Shown: positions 9,169 to 19,594, counted from the stretch's first letter. The stretch is DNA of 64,000 nt from Kappaphycus alvarezii (GCA_002205965.3 NADL03000677.1:310001-374000); one strand, 5' to 3'. Notes: generated by a model not told the origin, from the sequence alone. Made by a program: numbers and translations.

Positions 9169-10218
9169 GTTCCATACAACTTCACGGCTACTACCTTGAG
9201 TCGTCGTGAACCTCCTGAAGAGCGACGCCTGTGTAACAGGTAACATCTTGGATAAAAATCTCCTTAAAAAATTTCTGACCTCCACGGCATCCCCGCGCAA
9301 CAGTTGCCCGAAGTTCATTCCTGTGGCAGCGAAAGCCAGTTTAGAGATCACTTTATACTTCCCTACATGATCCTGAAGCCCACCGGATTTCTTCTTCGAT
9401 TTGTGGTTTCCTCTCTTGGTCTTCTTCCTTGGGGCGGGAGCCATCATCGGCGGACGATTAGCAGGGGCTTTGTTCAAGATGACATCAAGAGCCATCAAGC
9501 TTTCCCTCCGCTGTTTCGTGAGTGCCTGCCCGTCCGCACTTCTCCTCGCGGCGGCCACCACGTCCTTTTTGCGAGATTCCTGAACAAAGGCGACCTTGTC
9601 ATCGTCCTTCGGCTTCTTCATTTTCAATTCTTCTCCAGACTCAGACCGGGCCCTGGAAACTCCTCCTCGCTGATCATCACCACGACGGTTCTTGGACCAG
9701 CATGTTGCTTCCGAATGTCCCCTTCTCCCACAAGTCGTACAGCGTGTATCTCTATGCGAATTATGCGGGCAACGGCTCGCTCCGTGGCCCTTCTGGTTGC
9801 AATAGCTGCAAAAATAATCCGCATCCGTCTTCACTGGCGTCGTCGTTTCGGCAACTCTCTTGTATAGAGCATCCAATTGCGCTAGGGAGCCCGTTGAGTC
9901 CTTCGGGTCCGACCTAGCGTTGATAGCCTTCTGCAATTCTTCTTCCGGCTTCTGGGTCTTCCCAAACTCCTCGATGAGCTTAGCCTTAACGGTCGAATAG
10001 TCCTTCGCCTTCTCCGCCAACGCTCCATCTCTTGCGAAAGCCTCGTAGTAACGCTCGAACGCTGCGCCGTCGAGGTGGCAAATGATCTGGAGCGCCTTTT
10101 CCTCTTCTCTTTTCCCGCGCATAACTACATTCTCGTACGCGAAAAGGAATCGCGCGATATTGGAAGAAGGGGAACCGTTGAAGGAAATGTGGGTTCTCCG
10201 GGAATCTTTCATGTTCAT
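9130..10218 (-). CDS. Gypsy gag (capsid and nucleocapsid)
   Basis: The open frame reaches from inside the LTR to 9130. The first ATG (10242) overlaps the LTR/PBS junction; the next in-frame ATG at 10218 is the more natural start. The capsid-like part contains FAYENVVMRGKREEEKALQI and EKAKDYSTVKAKLIEEFGK. Two zinc knuckles follow, CSYCNQKGHGASRC (about 9770-9811) and CTTCGRRGHSEATC (about 9701-9742), then a Lys/Arg-rich stretch. It would form the virus-like particle and package element RNA. The last residues before the TAA are out of frame with the conserved pre-protease sequence, so a frame change occurs near 9180-9200. Confidence 0.8.
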   Translation of the reverse strand: MNMKDSRRTHISFNGSPSSNIARFLFAYENVVMRGKREEEKALQIICHLDGAAFERYYEAFARDGALAEKAKDYSTVKAKLIEEFGKTQKPEEELQKAINARSDPKDSTGSLAQLDALYKRVAETTTPVKTDADYFCSYCNQKGHGASRCPHNSHRDTRCTTCGRRGHSEATCWSKNRRGDDQRGGVSRARSESGEELKMKKPKDDDKVAFVQESRKKDVVAAARRSADGQALTKQRRESLMALDVILNKAPANRPPMMAPAPRKKTKRGNHKSKKKSGGLQDHVGKYKVISKLAFAATGMNFGQLLRGDAVEVRNFLRRFLSKMLPVTQASLFRRFTTTQGSSREVVWNGDSCPFGHGCSS

Positions 10219-10224
10219 AGTCGA

Positions 10225-10241
10225 CCTTGGATGCGGTACCA
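10225..10241 (-). other. Primer binding site of the gypsy element
   Basis: Immediately after the LTR end (…TTTCA on the minus strand) the sequence reads TGGTACCGCATCCAAGG. PBS sequences start with TGG, complementary to the CCA end of a tRNA, and abut the 5' LTR. The tRNA species was not identified. Confidence 0.65.
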
Positions 10242-10564
10242 TGAAATGCTTGTTTTTCTGTTTACTCTGCTTTTCTTTTTCTTTGTCGGCCAAGCGGAAC
10301 CTACCTTCTCCTTCCCTCAGACTCCGGCAGCCCTCTCGTCCTCTTATCGGGGCGGCCGGTCCGGGGTTTCTACTCGGGTACAGTGCAAATACAGTGTACA
10401 CTACTACTGTACACTGTACGAGCCCACTTCCCGCTCGTATACTGTACACTGTATGAGCCCACTTCCCGCTCGTATACTGTACAGTAGTACTGTATACTGT
10501 ACGAGAACACCGGGTCAATCAGCCAGCGACTCTCACCGTCGCGCGATACAAACCGCGCTCGACA
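10242..10564 (-). repeat. 5' LTR of the gypsy element
   Basis: It matches 3738-4043 in the same orientation and is base-for-base alike over its first 160 positions (plus coordinates). It holds two copies of a 35-bp unit starting at 10416 and 10451 (GTACGAGCCC / GTATGAGCCC), where the other LTR has one. A 37-base near-palindrome of CTCGTA…TACGAG type lies at 10469-10505. In the minus direction this is where element transcription would start. Confidence 0.8.
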
Positions 10565-10569
10565 GGATG
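10565..10569. repeat. Target-site duplication GGATG, right copy
   Basis: Identical to 3733-3737 and directly beside the last LTR base. Confidence 0.8.
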
Positions 10570-11817
10570 TATACTGTATAGCTAGAATTTCGAGTTATGA
10601 GTTACAACTCACGAGTCTTATTTTAAGAAAGTGATTTTTCCCACTTCTGTCGCGAAAATAAAGAGTCAGAGTATAGTGAGGAGTCTGAAAAACTGAAGTG
10701 TTTGCATAGGATAGACAAATTGAATAGGTTTAATTGAAAATTGTATTGCCATGCTTTATTTTACGTCAGTAATTTTCCAAATCCAAGATTGATAAACCAG
10801 GAGCACAGGTGCTATCCTGGGCCCAAGAAGTCCCCAGGGCACCTGATAACCCTGAAAGAAATTCTGGACCCAAGTTCTGGGGTGCGTTGTATATAATATA
10901 AAACATATTTTGGATTGAAGAGAGATTCCTGGCCACAAAATCCTGGGAGAGATATCTAAAAGACTTTGTGGTGATTCCCAGTAAAACTTTGCTGTGAATA
11001 TTTCAGTTGGTTTATATAATTGGAACTAGTCAGAAAACGTTTTATGCTAGTCGAAAGTGTGATATTGCGGTTTGGAGCGAGTTTAGGGATTCCCGAGAGG
11101 GTTTCAATTTGAAGGGCACCCTCGACTAAGTGTCCTAGCTTTGGATAAGGCCCACGTGCATTACAAATACTTAAGAATATTTTCTTTCTTTGTAATTGAA
11201 ATCGAATTCTCAGGAACAGCAATTGCTGAACTTAGATTTTGCTTCACTGTAACGCTCTCATCCGTAAAAGCTCATTTATTCGATAGAAATCACAGATTTA
11301 TGTAAGAAGAACTGGGCTTCAACTAGTTTGAACCCTTTACAGATACTTGCTAACTAAATTGTCGCGATAATAATAATGAGTGATGTCTAGATATTTAAAT
11401 GAAGAAGGAGAAATGGAGTTCGTTTATCGCGAGTAGTTCAAATGTTGTATTCCAATAAATTTTCATTCGAACGATATCGCAATGCTGTCACAGAACCTGA
11501 AGTACGAGAGTTCGAGCATTTCGGCATGTAGTCATATGAAACTTTTATTCAAATGATTATGGAAGATCAACAGTGCCAAAGTCTGAACACTTAAGCAACT
11601 AGAAAGAAACCAAGATCCAGTAAAAAAGACAGGAAGCATTTGAAGTGACCATCAACAATGGAGTTGTTCTCTAGTGTATTTTGTTGCCATGACAACAGAA
11701 GAGATTCAATTCGAAATTTTAGAATGAAAAACTATAAAATGGATATATGTATGATGCAATTCCCCGATATTTTCTCTGTGTAGAGTTCTCGTTTTTCGTT
11801 GCAAATATAAATTTCTA
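10570..11817. other. AT-rich DNA without a recognised gene; contains a dispersed repeat
   Basis: No convincing coding region is visible; the small frames on the minus strand (10756-10938, 10956-11222) look accidental. A stretch at about 10763-10870 (ACGTCAGTAATTTTCCAAAT, then CTGG/CCCAAG-rich) recurs inverted at about 30270-30415, so it belongs to a dispersed repeat family. Confidence 0.4.
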
Positions 11818-12097
11818 TTTGGTGCTATGACTGGAAAATTATGGATGAATTTATCGAGAAGCTTCATCTTTTCTGCCTTCCACCACTATAAGCAAGTCAC
11901 GCGTGATATTCTGATTCCAAATATAAGTCGGATTGTCATAAGCGCACCAACGCTGCGCTACCTGTCTACCTGGTAATTTTCATGGTTTTCAAGAACATGC
12001 GCAAGTGCGAAGACAGCCCGTTGAACAGGGCTATATAATTCCCGACTTTGGTCTCCTTCGTTGCTTTCGCTAGTCTCCCAAGTTGTCACTTGTTCTC
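11818..12097 (+). repeat. DIRS-like terminal direct repeat, left copy
   Basis: It shares long blocks with 16118-16397, for example TTTATCGAGAAGCTTCAT and TTGCTTTCGCTAGTCTCCCA. A short palindrome (GCCCGTTGAACAGGGC) followed by CTATATAAT at about 12023-12041 looks like an element promoter, placed ahead of the gag-like ORF. Confidence 0.75.
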
Positions 12098-12460
12098 ACC
12101 ATTCGAACCAGCTCCGGACGAATCAACCGTCTAGGTCGACCTTAACACTTTACACATCAACATATCTAATTAGACGTCCTCATTCTCTTCTGCACCATCC
12201 GCCAACCCTCGTCTTGAAACCCTTGAGAACAAGGTTGTTGGTATCGACGGCCAACTCTCAGAGATCATCAACCTTTTCCAGCCGAAATCCATATTTGCTA
12301 ACCCCGCAACTCCCGCGGTGGACCGACCAATTGACGCAGAGAATCCGACGGACCCTGCCACCGTCAAACCTGCACTGGATACGGAAGTCATCCGTCCCGC
12401 TACTGAGGCGTTCCAAGTTAGCAACCTGCAGTTCTCGCTACCCCGCCCCCTGCAGAAGCC

Positions 12461-13057
12461 ATGGCCGAAACCTTTGGTACCCGTAGAGCCTACTCAGCTG
12501 CCAGAAAGCTTAACAAGTTCAACAAACCGTCTACCGTTGCCCCTTTCTCCGCAAGTCGGTTCATCCCAGAACCGGAAGGTTTATTCGGTCGGATCAAGTC
12601 AGCTGACCAACGTGACAGTTGGGAAGCAGAATTCCTCTGGAATACTGGGAAAAACTGCGAGAACTCTCTTTAAATAGCCCACAAGATCACCGAAGCCCTC
12701 GTGGCTAAGGACGCCGAAGCCGCTACCGAGGCATTTTCCGTTCTTCATCACTTTCTTCAAGCATTCTATTCTCGCGTTCATAAACCCGTCGAGTTCTTCA
12801 CCGGCGTTGATAGCCTAATAGCCTTGGAATCTGGCAATTCCAAGGCTATTATACTACATAATTACCTCCGCGAAGACGATTGAAGTTACTCCTCCGAGCT
12901 CTCCCGCTCCACCAAGCACAAGTTCGCCGAGCTTCGTTCCCAGCCTCCGCCAAGTAGTTCAATAAGCAGTAGGACTCCTCTAGTAACCGGCGCCAAAACC
13001 GAACTCAAGGAAGGGGTAACTCCCAGAACCCTAAGCCTGCTCGCAAGTAAACTCGTC
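12461..13057 (+). pseudogene. DIRS-like gag
   Basis: The frame starting at 12461 (MAETFGTRRAYSAARKLNK) runs through a TAA at 12671-12673 and resumes as KITEALVAKDAEAATEAF and HHFLQAFYSRVHKPVEFF until a TGA near 12886. After a frame change a basic tail (SSSNRRQNRTQGRGN) follows. Size and a positively charged, Gln/Asn/Arg-rich end are usual for DIRS gag. A perfect 15-bp inverted repeat sits in the coding sequence at 12816-12851. Function is inferred from position ahead of RT. Confidence 0.5.
12816..12851. repeat. Perfect 15-bp inverted repeat (hairpin) inside DIRS gag
   Basis: TAATAGCCTTGGAAT (12816-12830) is followed by a six-base loop CTGGCA and the exact reverse complement ATTCCAAGGCTATTA (12837-12851). 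In RNA this would form a strong stem-loop. Its role is unknown. Confidence 0.85.
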
Positions 13058-13061
13058 GCAG

Positions 13062-13990
13062 TTGCGACCTTTTCTTTCTGCTATGTGGCACATTCTATGG
13101 CGCAAAACTCAGAAAGCCGCCTCGAATTGGTGCGAACACCTCCACGCTTCGGAATTCCTCGTACGTGCATTTCGGTTCGGAGTATATGAAGCACCATCAA
13201 GACTTCTCTTTTCCTCACTCAATTCAAACTCCATCAAATCCCTGTCGATCCACAAGACAGGGAATTATTCGACTCGACCATCGCGGACACCTTGCATCGG
13301 AAGACCTATTAGGAAATCTCACCCGCCACAGCTCTCAAGTTACACCGCCAAGGATACCTCATATCAAATGCTTTCGTAGCAGTATCTGGAGGCAAGCAAC
13401 GATTGGTGGTCAACCTCTCTCGCCAATCTACGTTGTTCAGAGACGTGCTGGTCAAGTTGGAAACTTTAGAAGGATTCGCTCTGGAACTCAAACGAGCAGA
13501 TTTCATGTTTTCCTTCGACATCGAGAAGGGGTACCATCACTTCCGACTATATCTCGATATACGGAAATGGTTTTTGTTCAAAGTGGACAACAGGCATTTT
13601 CGATTTATTGCCCTACAGTTCGGCTGGAAACTTTCCCCGCATATTTCGTCAAGTTTATGCGCCCGTTCGTCCGATACATTCGCCAGTACTACCGTCTGTG
13701 AGTTCACCCTTACATGGACGACTTCCTAATCGCTGTAAGAAGCCGCCCTTGCCTACTCGTCAACCAATCGATCATTTAATGGAATCCTGCGGACTATTGC
13801 CAAAGGAGAACAAAGGAAACCGGACTGGTACTCGCCGCATCGAGCATTTTTGTTCCATCTTGCACACTTTACGCATGGTTTTTGGTATCTCAGAGTCGAT
13901 GGGAAAAGCTTCATGGAATTGCCGAGCAATTGTTACGCCAAAGTGGCCAGAACCGCCGCCTGGTCGACGTTCAGCTATTACGCCACTTCA
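13062..13990 (+). pseudogene. DIRS-like reverse transcriptase
   Basis: The coding thread passes through three frames. It includes SGGKQRLVVNLSRQSTLF, then ADFMFSFDIEKGYHHFRL (palm Asp) and FRFIALQFGWKLSPHIF, and YMDDFLIAV at 13711-13737 (catalytic Asp pair). The F/SPDI-GYHH and LxFG(W)xxSP motifs are typical of DIRS RT rather than gypsy RT. The frame changes between the palm block and YMDD, so no full enzyme is made from this copy. Confidence 0.7.
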
Positions 13991-14006
13991 CTAGAGTAGC
14001 AATGTC

Positions 14007-14620
14007 GTGTTCTTTCGCAATGCCTCTCGTTCGATTTTGATCCCGCTCGATGTAAGAGTCCCTGAAGCTCAAGACCAAGTCAGGGAAAATAGTGCGGCTG
14101 CTACACGCAGCTACTCGGGACTTCAGTTTTTGGCGGGACCTGCCTGTAAACCCACCAGAAAGGCCAATATCACCCCCATCCCTTCCTCTGGCGATGCACT
14201 CAGACGCATCGACCTCTATCGGTCAGGGAAGGACTTTAGGATCGGATCTTTGGCGGGGAGCACAAAGTATGTGGGAAGCTCGAGGACTTTGGAACCAGTA
14301 CTTCACGTGAAGCCAGTCACCTTCATGGAATTACGCGCAGTCACGGACAACATCAGGTCGTTTGCAAGTATGTTACGCTGTGGAACCCACCTCAAGATCT
14401 GGGAGGACAATCAAGCAGTCGTATCAAATTTGGACGCTATGAACACGAAGTTCAAACCGCTCATGAGAGAACTCCGAGTGTTACACCGATTTCTTACACG
14501 TCTAGTAATATGCATCGAATCTCATTACCTCCAGTCAGCCCTGAACTGATTCGCCGACAGGCTATCTCATGTGCACACAATAGACGATTGAAGGATCAAT
14601 CTAGAGCCGCTGAGACCCCT
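14007..14620 (+). pseudogene. DIRS-like RNase H domain
   Basis: A block with VTFMELRAVTDNIRSFAS and LKIWEDNQAVVSNLDAM is followed by HYLQSALN, a stop at 14547-14549, and then FADRLS in the same reading. This is the E…D…(S/A)D.LS pattern of the RNase H that follows DIRS RT. Further on (14620-15080) the sequence is coding-like but broken. Confidence 0.6.
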
Positions 14621-15093
14621 CTTAAGCAAGGTATCTTCCCCAATGGACCGCTTCCCAGAAAGTTTGAACAAGGTTTGCCCGCGCGTCAACAGCGAGCATA
14701 CGTGTCCAGGATCCCTTGCAATAGACGCTCTGACACAAGATTGGAGTCAGCCCATCAACCTCTGGAATCCGCCGCTCAAGTTGATCCCTCTAGTCGTTAC
14801 CAGGATCTATTAGGAAAAAGCCACCGGAATATTGGTCACGCCGTATTGGCCTGCGCAGCAGTGGTTCACTCGCTTGCTGCATTTGACAAGCCGGCATCTT
14901 TTCGACGCCGAAAATCCATATCTCCCACCCATCCGGGAACCCAAGAAAATGCCCGCTCCGCCGTGGAAACTCGCCGTCTGGAAAATTTTGAGAAAGAAGC
15001 ATCGACACTTTCGCTAGCTGTCACGCTCCAGCAATCTGTTTTGGCCGCGGCTGGCTATAGAAACTCGGGGGTGGTGTAACTATTGCGCAAATC

Positions 15094-16193
15094 TTGCCGA
15101 AGGCCCGTGTACGCAATAATTGGCGCTCAAATGAGGTACTCTGGAAAAAATGGCTACAGTTTTTTACTGAAGATGATATTGACCCCTTTTCTGCATCAGA
15201 AGGGGCGTTTCTCCGCTATCTGAGTTGGCTTTTTACACGAGATAAGGTTAGCGGCTCATCCGTTCGTAACTATCTCTCGGCTGCCACTACCGCTCTTGCT
15301 CGAATTGGAAAGTCTGTCACTCTTAAACCTCTCCTAGGGCTATCTGTGGTCACCTATAAGCAAAGCGATCGGGAGAAGAAACTACTCAGCGATCCGCTTA
15401 TAAGCAAAGCGATCGTGAGAAGAATCTACTCAGCGATCCGGACTTGGTGAAAGAAAGGCGTGCATTGCCCAGTTCATTTGCACGGAAAATAGTAGAAACT
15501 GCCCTCGCTTCGCAGTCTACCGACATCGAGTTTCTTCATGACGAAGCCACTGTCCTGGTTATTCATGTTTTCTTTGAAAGAGGGGGAGCCGGAGTCTCTC
15601 TTTTACTCTCAAACATTTGGGTCACAGCTGACTCAATCAACATCGCTCTTGCCTTGGGAAATAATCAACAGCGAGTGGCACAAACTCTCTCCTATCTAAG
15701 GAACAGGAATTTTCAAACAAGCATTTTGGATCTTGTCGCTCGTTATGACTCACTTCGGCGCAACAATCGTATCCAAAGTAAGTACTATTGGGCTCTCCCT
15801 GGCGGTAGACTGTCAACCAGCGCTCGAAACATTACAGTATGGTTAAGGAATTGCTTAGATCGCGTCAGGGTATCTCCGCCTCCTCAAGTATTGTGGACCT
15901 CGCATTACATCCGTATGGGTGCAGAATCCGAATGTGCTACAATTGCGGTGCAAGAATATCGCATCTCGATCTAGGGAGACTGGTCAAACAGTCGCAAATT
16001 CCACGAATCGTATCTAGATGGGCGTGTGTTACAGTTTGATGATTTTTGTTCTTCTTCGGTCATATGTTGTGACCTCACCCTCGCATCATCCCTCGTCTTT
16101 TGGTTTTCCCAATTTAATATTCGGTGTTATGAATGTAAAAGTATGGGTGAATTTATCGAGAAGCTTCATGGTGTCTGCCCTCCACTACTATAA
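15094..16193 (+). pseudogene. DIRS-like tyrosine recombinase
   Basis: The N-terminal core-binding part is in the first frame (15094-15450: WKKWLQFFTEDDIDPF, FLRYLSWLF). The catalytic part is in a second frame (15444-16193) and ends with TSHYIRMGAESECA (the H..R motif), a TAG at 15972-15974 where a Trp is usual, and then FHESYLD with the probable nucleophilic Tyr. The frame switch is explained by a 44-bp tandem duplication at 15356-15443. This enzyme would insert a circular cDNA by recombination. The final codons run into the right terminal repeat. Confidence 0.7.
15356..15443 (+). repeat. 44-bp tandem duplication inside the recombinase gene
   Basis: ATAAGCAAAGCGATCG starts at 15356 and again at 15400. 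The two units differ at only a few bases. Because 44 is not a multiple of three, the duplication throws the frame. Confidence 0.8.
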
Positions 16194-16397
16194 GCAAGTC
16201 ACACGTGACATTCTGATTCCAAATATAGGTCAGATTGTCATAAGCACACCAACGCTGCGCTACGTGTCTACCTGGTAATGTTCATGGTTCGCAAAAACTT
16301 TCGCAAATGAAGAAAGCCCGTTGAACAGGGCTATATAATCCCCGACTTTGGTCGCCTCCGTTGCTTTCGCTAGTCTCCCAAGTTGTCACTTGTTCTC
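16118..16397 (+). repeat. DIRS-like terminal direct repeat, right copy
   Basis: Matches 11818-12097 with scattered differences, including the palindrome plus CTATATAAT box at about 16316-16338. The recombinase ORF ends inside it at 16193. Confidence 0.75.
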
Positions 16398-17618
16398 CCG
16401 CCTCCCGCCCTCCACTCATCCTTCATTGCCCAGTCACAAGCCGTCGTATTTTCTTTGTTTTGATTGTTCTTTGAGTAATATTTGGATAATATGTTTCCGG
16501 CATCAGGGGCAAATATTCGGTTCGGTCCGAGTTTCAAATGTGCACATTGGTATGGGTGGATTACCAGCACTACACTCCTCACAAATCCCACGAGAGCGAA
16601 CGCACCGAATATGAAACTTTACCCCTTCGTTGTCTTTTTATGCATATTCGTGGGAAATGGAACTACGGAAACAAAACGGTGTCCGAGATCCAGGTGCTTG
16701 GGGAGACACACCTTTCAACTTTTCACCATTCCACATCTTTCACTCCTTTCCTTTTCTACCATGCCTTAACTACTCATTCCGTCCACCAGAAGTCACTTTT
16801 TCCGACTTGTGCCTCCCAAAGCCACCCACAAGTGCAAGCACGTATGGGGACGCGCTTTCGCGCGACACGTCGAATCCTGATCTTCCCGGTTACCAGGACA
16901 AGCAGTTGAGCGTCAGTTATCCCTGTTCGTGTTAGTTTCTGTGTGCTGCTGTAATGCGTACTTCAGATTCAAATTAAGTAAATGTGTGTAATTGCGTTTG
17001 TCAATTTATTATTCACAGTATTTATCCTATTTTCTTCACTAAACAAGTCTTGCGACATTGCTCTATGCGGAACCGGCAAATTTTTTCTTCATATTTAACT
17101 CTATCTCAATTGTAATCTGATTGGGAGCCAAACTGTGGTCTGGCATACTGCAGTAACATAATAGCCTTATAGAAACTCAAATAACTATTTTTAATGTAAG
17201 ACTCGGATTTAAGTAGAACGATGCAGAGAGGTTGTGAAGTGCTATTTTGCAATAATGGGAGTAGGTACCTTCCACAGCAATATGAAAGTATATTGGGAGT
17301 TATCTGTAGAAAATGTCTTGTCCTTATTAAGGTCAGCCTCTTCAGGTAGCCGTGCAGCTATACCGTGCGGCTAGACACTGCCTGGGAACTTTTTCTTGGT
17401 GTTATCACTACCATAAAAAACCTTGTTCAAGCAATAAACTCATTGATCCCATTGGATTTGAGTTGCGGAACACACTTGTGCTCAATCCACATCCCAAAGA
17501 CCGGTATCTGTAAAGAGTGCCCGCTTGAACACGGAATAAATGGCCATAGAACGTTCAAACAAGGGAAGAAAGGGTCCGTTCGCTGAGGTTCACTCAGGGG
17601 CTCGCATGTCTGATCGTA
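16398..17618. other. No recognised gene
   Basis: Small plus-strand frames at 16482-16935 and 17365-17586 have no familiar motifs. The first 80 bases may be the outer part of the DIRS-like element, where split direct repeats would be expected, but I could not align them convincingly to the sequence before 16118. Confidence 0.3.
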
Positions 17619-18676
17619 GTGCGAGTAAACATTCCTCGAAGTAAGCATCTTCTCTACCACGTTTTTGCCAACTTGCAAGCAACGAAAAGAAAAAAGATCT
17701 TCTCTGTGAGATCCGCAAATATTTCTTTCCCGAAGAAGCCTGCTATTCCGAAAATGGCTTGTGAATTGGAACAGACACAGTCCCAAACTGTCATAGACTC
17801 GGCGAATGTTGCTCATGGGGAGGAGACAGAGACGGTACCCTTCCGAGCTGGCGATGAAGAAGTCCTGACTGACTGTGAAAGTGATGAACCAGCCGATTCC
17901 GAAACCAATGCAAAAAAATAAACTTCCTCTCAGCAACGTTAAGGTGATTTCCAGGAGGTATAAGTCCATCTTCGATGGCGGTAAAGATAGTGATGGAGAA
18001 CAAAATGACCCGATATGTAACGGAGAGGTGCTTATCAAGTGTGAGGAAGGAGTCAACTCGTCTCCTGAGATTCGAAAGTCACCGCGGTCGTGCGACCAAC
18101 GACTAAGCTAAGAAGCGGCCAGGGTGAAACCAGCTGTAAAGAATGATTTCGTGTTGACGATGCCTAGCGGGGTAGGATTTGATCGTTTGCGCAATCAAGG
18201 AATAAATGTTGCAGAGCATGCATACGAAGTGAAAAACACTAGGAGTGCTAATTTCCGTAGGAAAGGAAATGCTATTTTTCCTCGTTCGCATGACCAAGGA
18301 CATAAATTCTACAATGCAGACGATGAAAATATCATCAAATCAACCAAATTTCGGAACGGAGGCTTTCGTCGGGTGTGCAAGCAAGGAAAATCTGCGTCGG
18401 ACAAAACCACGAATGAGTCATATGACAGTGATTCACAGAAGCCAACCCAGATTCAGAAGGATGAATTTAACGGTAGAGCGATCGATGTCGAAGTCCCGAC
18501 ATTGCAATGAAAGACAGGCCGCGGATGAGGTTGAAACGCTTCGACTTCTACTGAACGACACAAAAGGGGAACTTGTGCGCATTAATATGGAATTGAGACA
18601 ACTTCACAAGACAATCGGCCTTCTTCACTCTTCAGTAGATATCGGGAGGGCCCGATCCCCAACTTTTCATATATAA
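17619..18676 (+). CDS. Unrecognised acidic/coiled-coil coding region, broken or spliced
   Basis: Several plus-strand frames follow each other: 17619-17921 (Glu/Asp-rich, DEEVLTDCESDEPADSE), 17875-18111, 18124-18510 (Lys/Arg/Asn-rich) and 18245-18676. The last ends with a heptad-like stretch, ADEVETLRLLLNDTKGELV and NMELRQLHKTIGLLHSS, which should form a coiled coil. Order, strand and composition suggest pieces of one protein. I do not recognise it, and it may be a host gene with introns or a lost element ORF. Downstream pieces at 18774-19942 could belong to it. Confidence 0.35.
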
Positions 18677-18773
18677 TCCATGTCATGCATTCTAACTCGA
18701 AGTCCTCGACAAGGTTCACATCACAAGGAAGTCGTGAAGATCCTCGAGGAATGGTTCAAAAACGCTTAAAAAT

Positions 18774-19459
18774 GTGCACAAAACTGAAGAAAGGGGTGCA
18801 GAGGATGTGTGGATCTCAGCCTTGATAGGGCTATATGATGAGATGCCAATGGTAGCGAGGTTTGTTTCTACGAAAACAGTCCTGTCAGAATTTCGTTTAA
18901 TGTACAAGGATAAGTTCTCTTGGTACCCGAACCAACTGTTGCAAATGGGACAAAGGCAAAAGGATTAGAGAGGCCGCGCCGTTTATTTTGACCGAGACGA
19001 AAAGGTGTATTCGAATATCAACGACCCGGAGCTTCAATTAATGGATCTCGAAGGATTCATTTTCTCAGTTATTGCGGATCTCACCGATGGCAGCGTTCGA
19101 ATTGAGGCGCAGTCTGTTGCCCGTTGTCCGATGGAGATCTTTTTGATGGGTGACTTCTTTGTTGCAGGAAAAGATGTGTTGGAAGGAATTTTTAACGAGC
19201 GTTGTGTCCATGCACTAAGAAATAACAGTAGGTTTGACCACGAAACTGGTTCAGAGATTTCGGAAATGGTAAGTAATAGCAAAGTTATGCGGAAATGCTC
19301 ACTAAGTCCTGCAGGGATAATATTGGAGCTCGCAAAAAGGTACTCAAGAACATTAATTTTCAGGAGCTTGGTTATCAGCTTATTTTCATTTCAATTTCTA
19401 GAAAAATGAAAGGGGAAGACTCTACGCAGAGTTCAGAGCGCTAGAAACAATATAAAGAG
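18774..19459 (+). CDS. Unrecognised protein with a candidate intron
   Basis: The reading 18774-18968 (DVWISALIGLYDEMPMVARF) is followed after a frame change by RAVYFDRDEKVYSNINDPEL and FIFSVIADLTDGSVRIEA up to an ATG codon at 19266-19268. That codon is followed at once by GTAAGT. A pyrimidine-rich TTTCAATTTCTAG ends at 19401, so removal of 19269-19401 would join phase 0 to KNERGRLYAEFRALETI and a TAA. The donor is consensus-like. No family is recognised. Confidence 0.35.
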
Positions 19460-19594
19460 GAAATATCCAAACTAAGCAGGTCAACGGAGAGTCGAAATGC
19501 TAACACGTTGTCGTGGAGGCGCACAAGTTTTACGTAGATATGTGCGGAAAGCGCTGAGGTCTTACACGAAAGAGAACTGATCGGAAATTATTTA

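Larger units (their letters stand above)
3738..10564 (-). mobile_element. Ty3/gypsy LTR retrotransposon, about 6.8 kb, with an antisense cargo gene
   Basis: Direct repeats at both ends (306 and 323 bp), TG…CA termini, and GGATG duplications on both sides define the element. The coding strand is minus. In transcription order it has 5' LTR (10242-10564), a TGG-starting PBS, gag with two CCHC knuckles, an aspartic protease, RT with YVDDVV, RNase H, integrase with a DDE triad, then about 1.86 kb, a G-rich polypurine tract and the 3' LTR (3738-4043). Integrase after RNase H is the Ty3/gypsy order. The 1.86-kb segment holds a gene on the opposite strand (4487-5746). The LTRs are close to identical over their first 160 bp, which points to a fairly recent insertion, but pol carries several frameshifts. 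Confidence 0.85.
11818..16397 (+). mobile_element. DIRS-like retrotransposon (tyrosine recombinase type), degenerate
   Basis: Direct repeats of about 280 bp bound the region (11818-12097 and 16118-16397). Between them, on the plus strand, are gag-like, RT with YMDDFL, RNase H and a tyrosine recombinase with the H..R…Y end. RT plus a tyrosine recombinase instead of an integrase defines the DIRS order. Direct terminal repeats favour the PAT/Ngaro branch over DIRS1 proper, which has inverted repeats. No target duplication was looked for, since these elements do not make one. Several stops and a 44-bp tandem duplication show that the copy is dead. Confidence 0.75.

Noticed and set aside
9304..9917. 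Plus-strand ORFs opposite gypsy gag
   Set aside because: Shadows of the minus-strand gag frame, which has clear CCHC knuckles.
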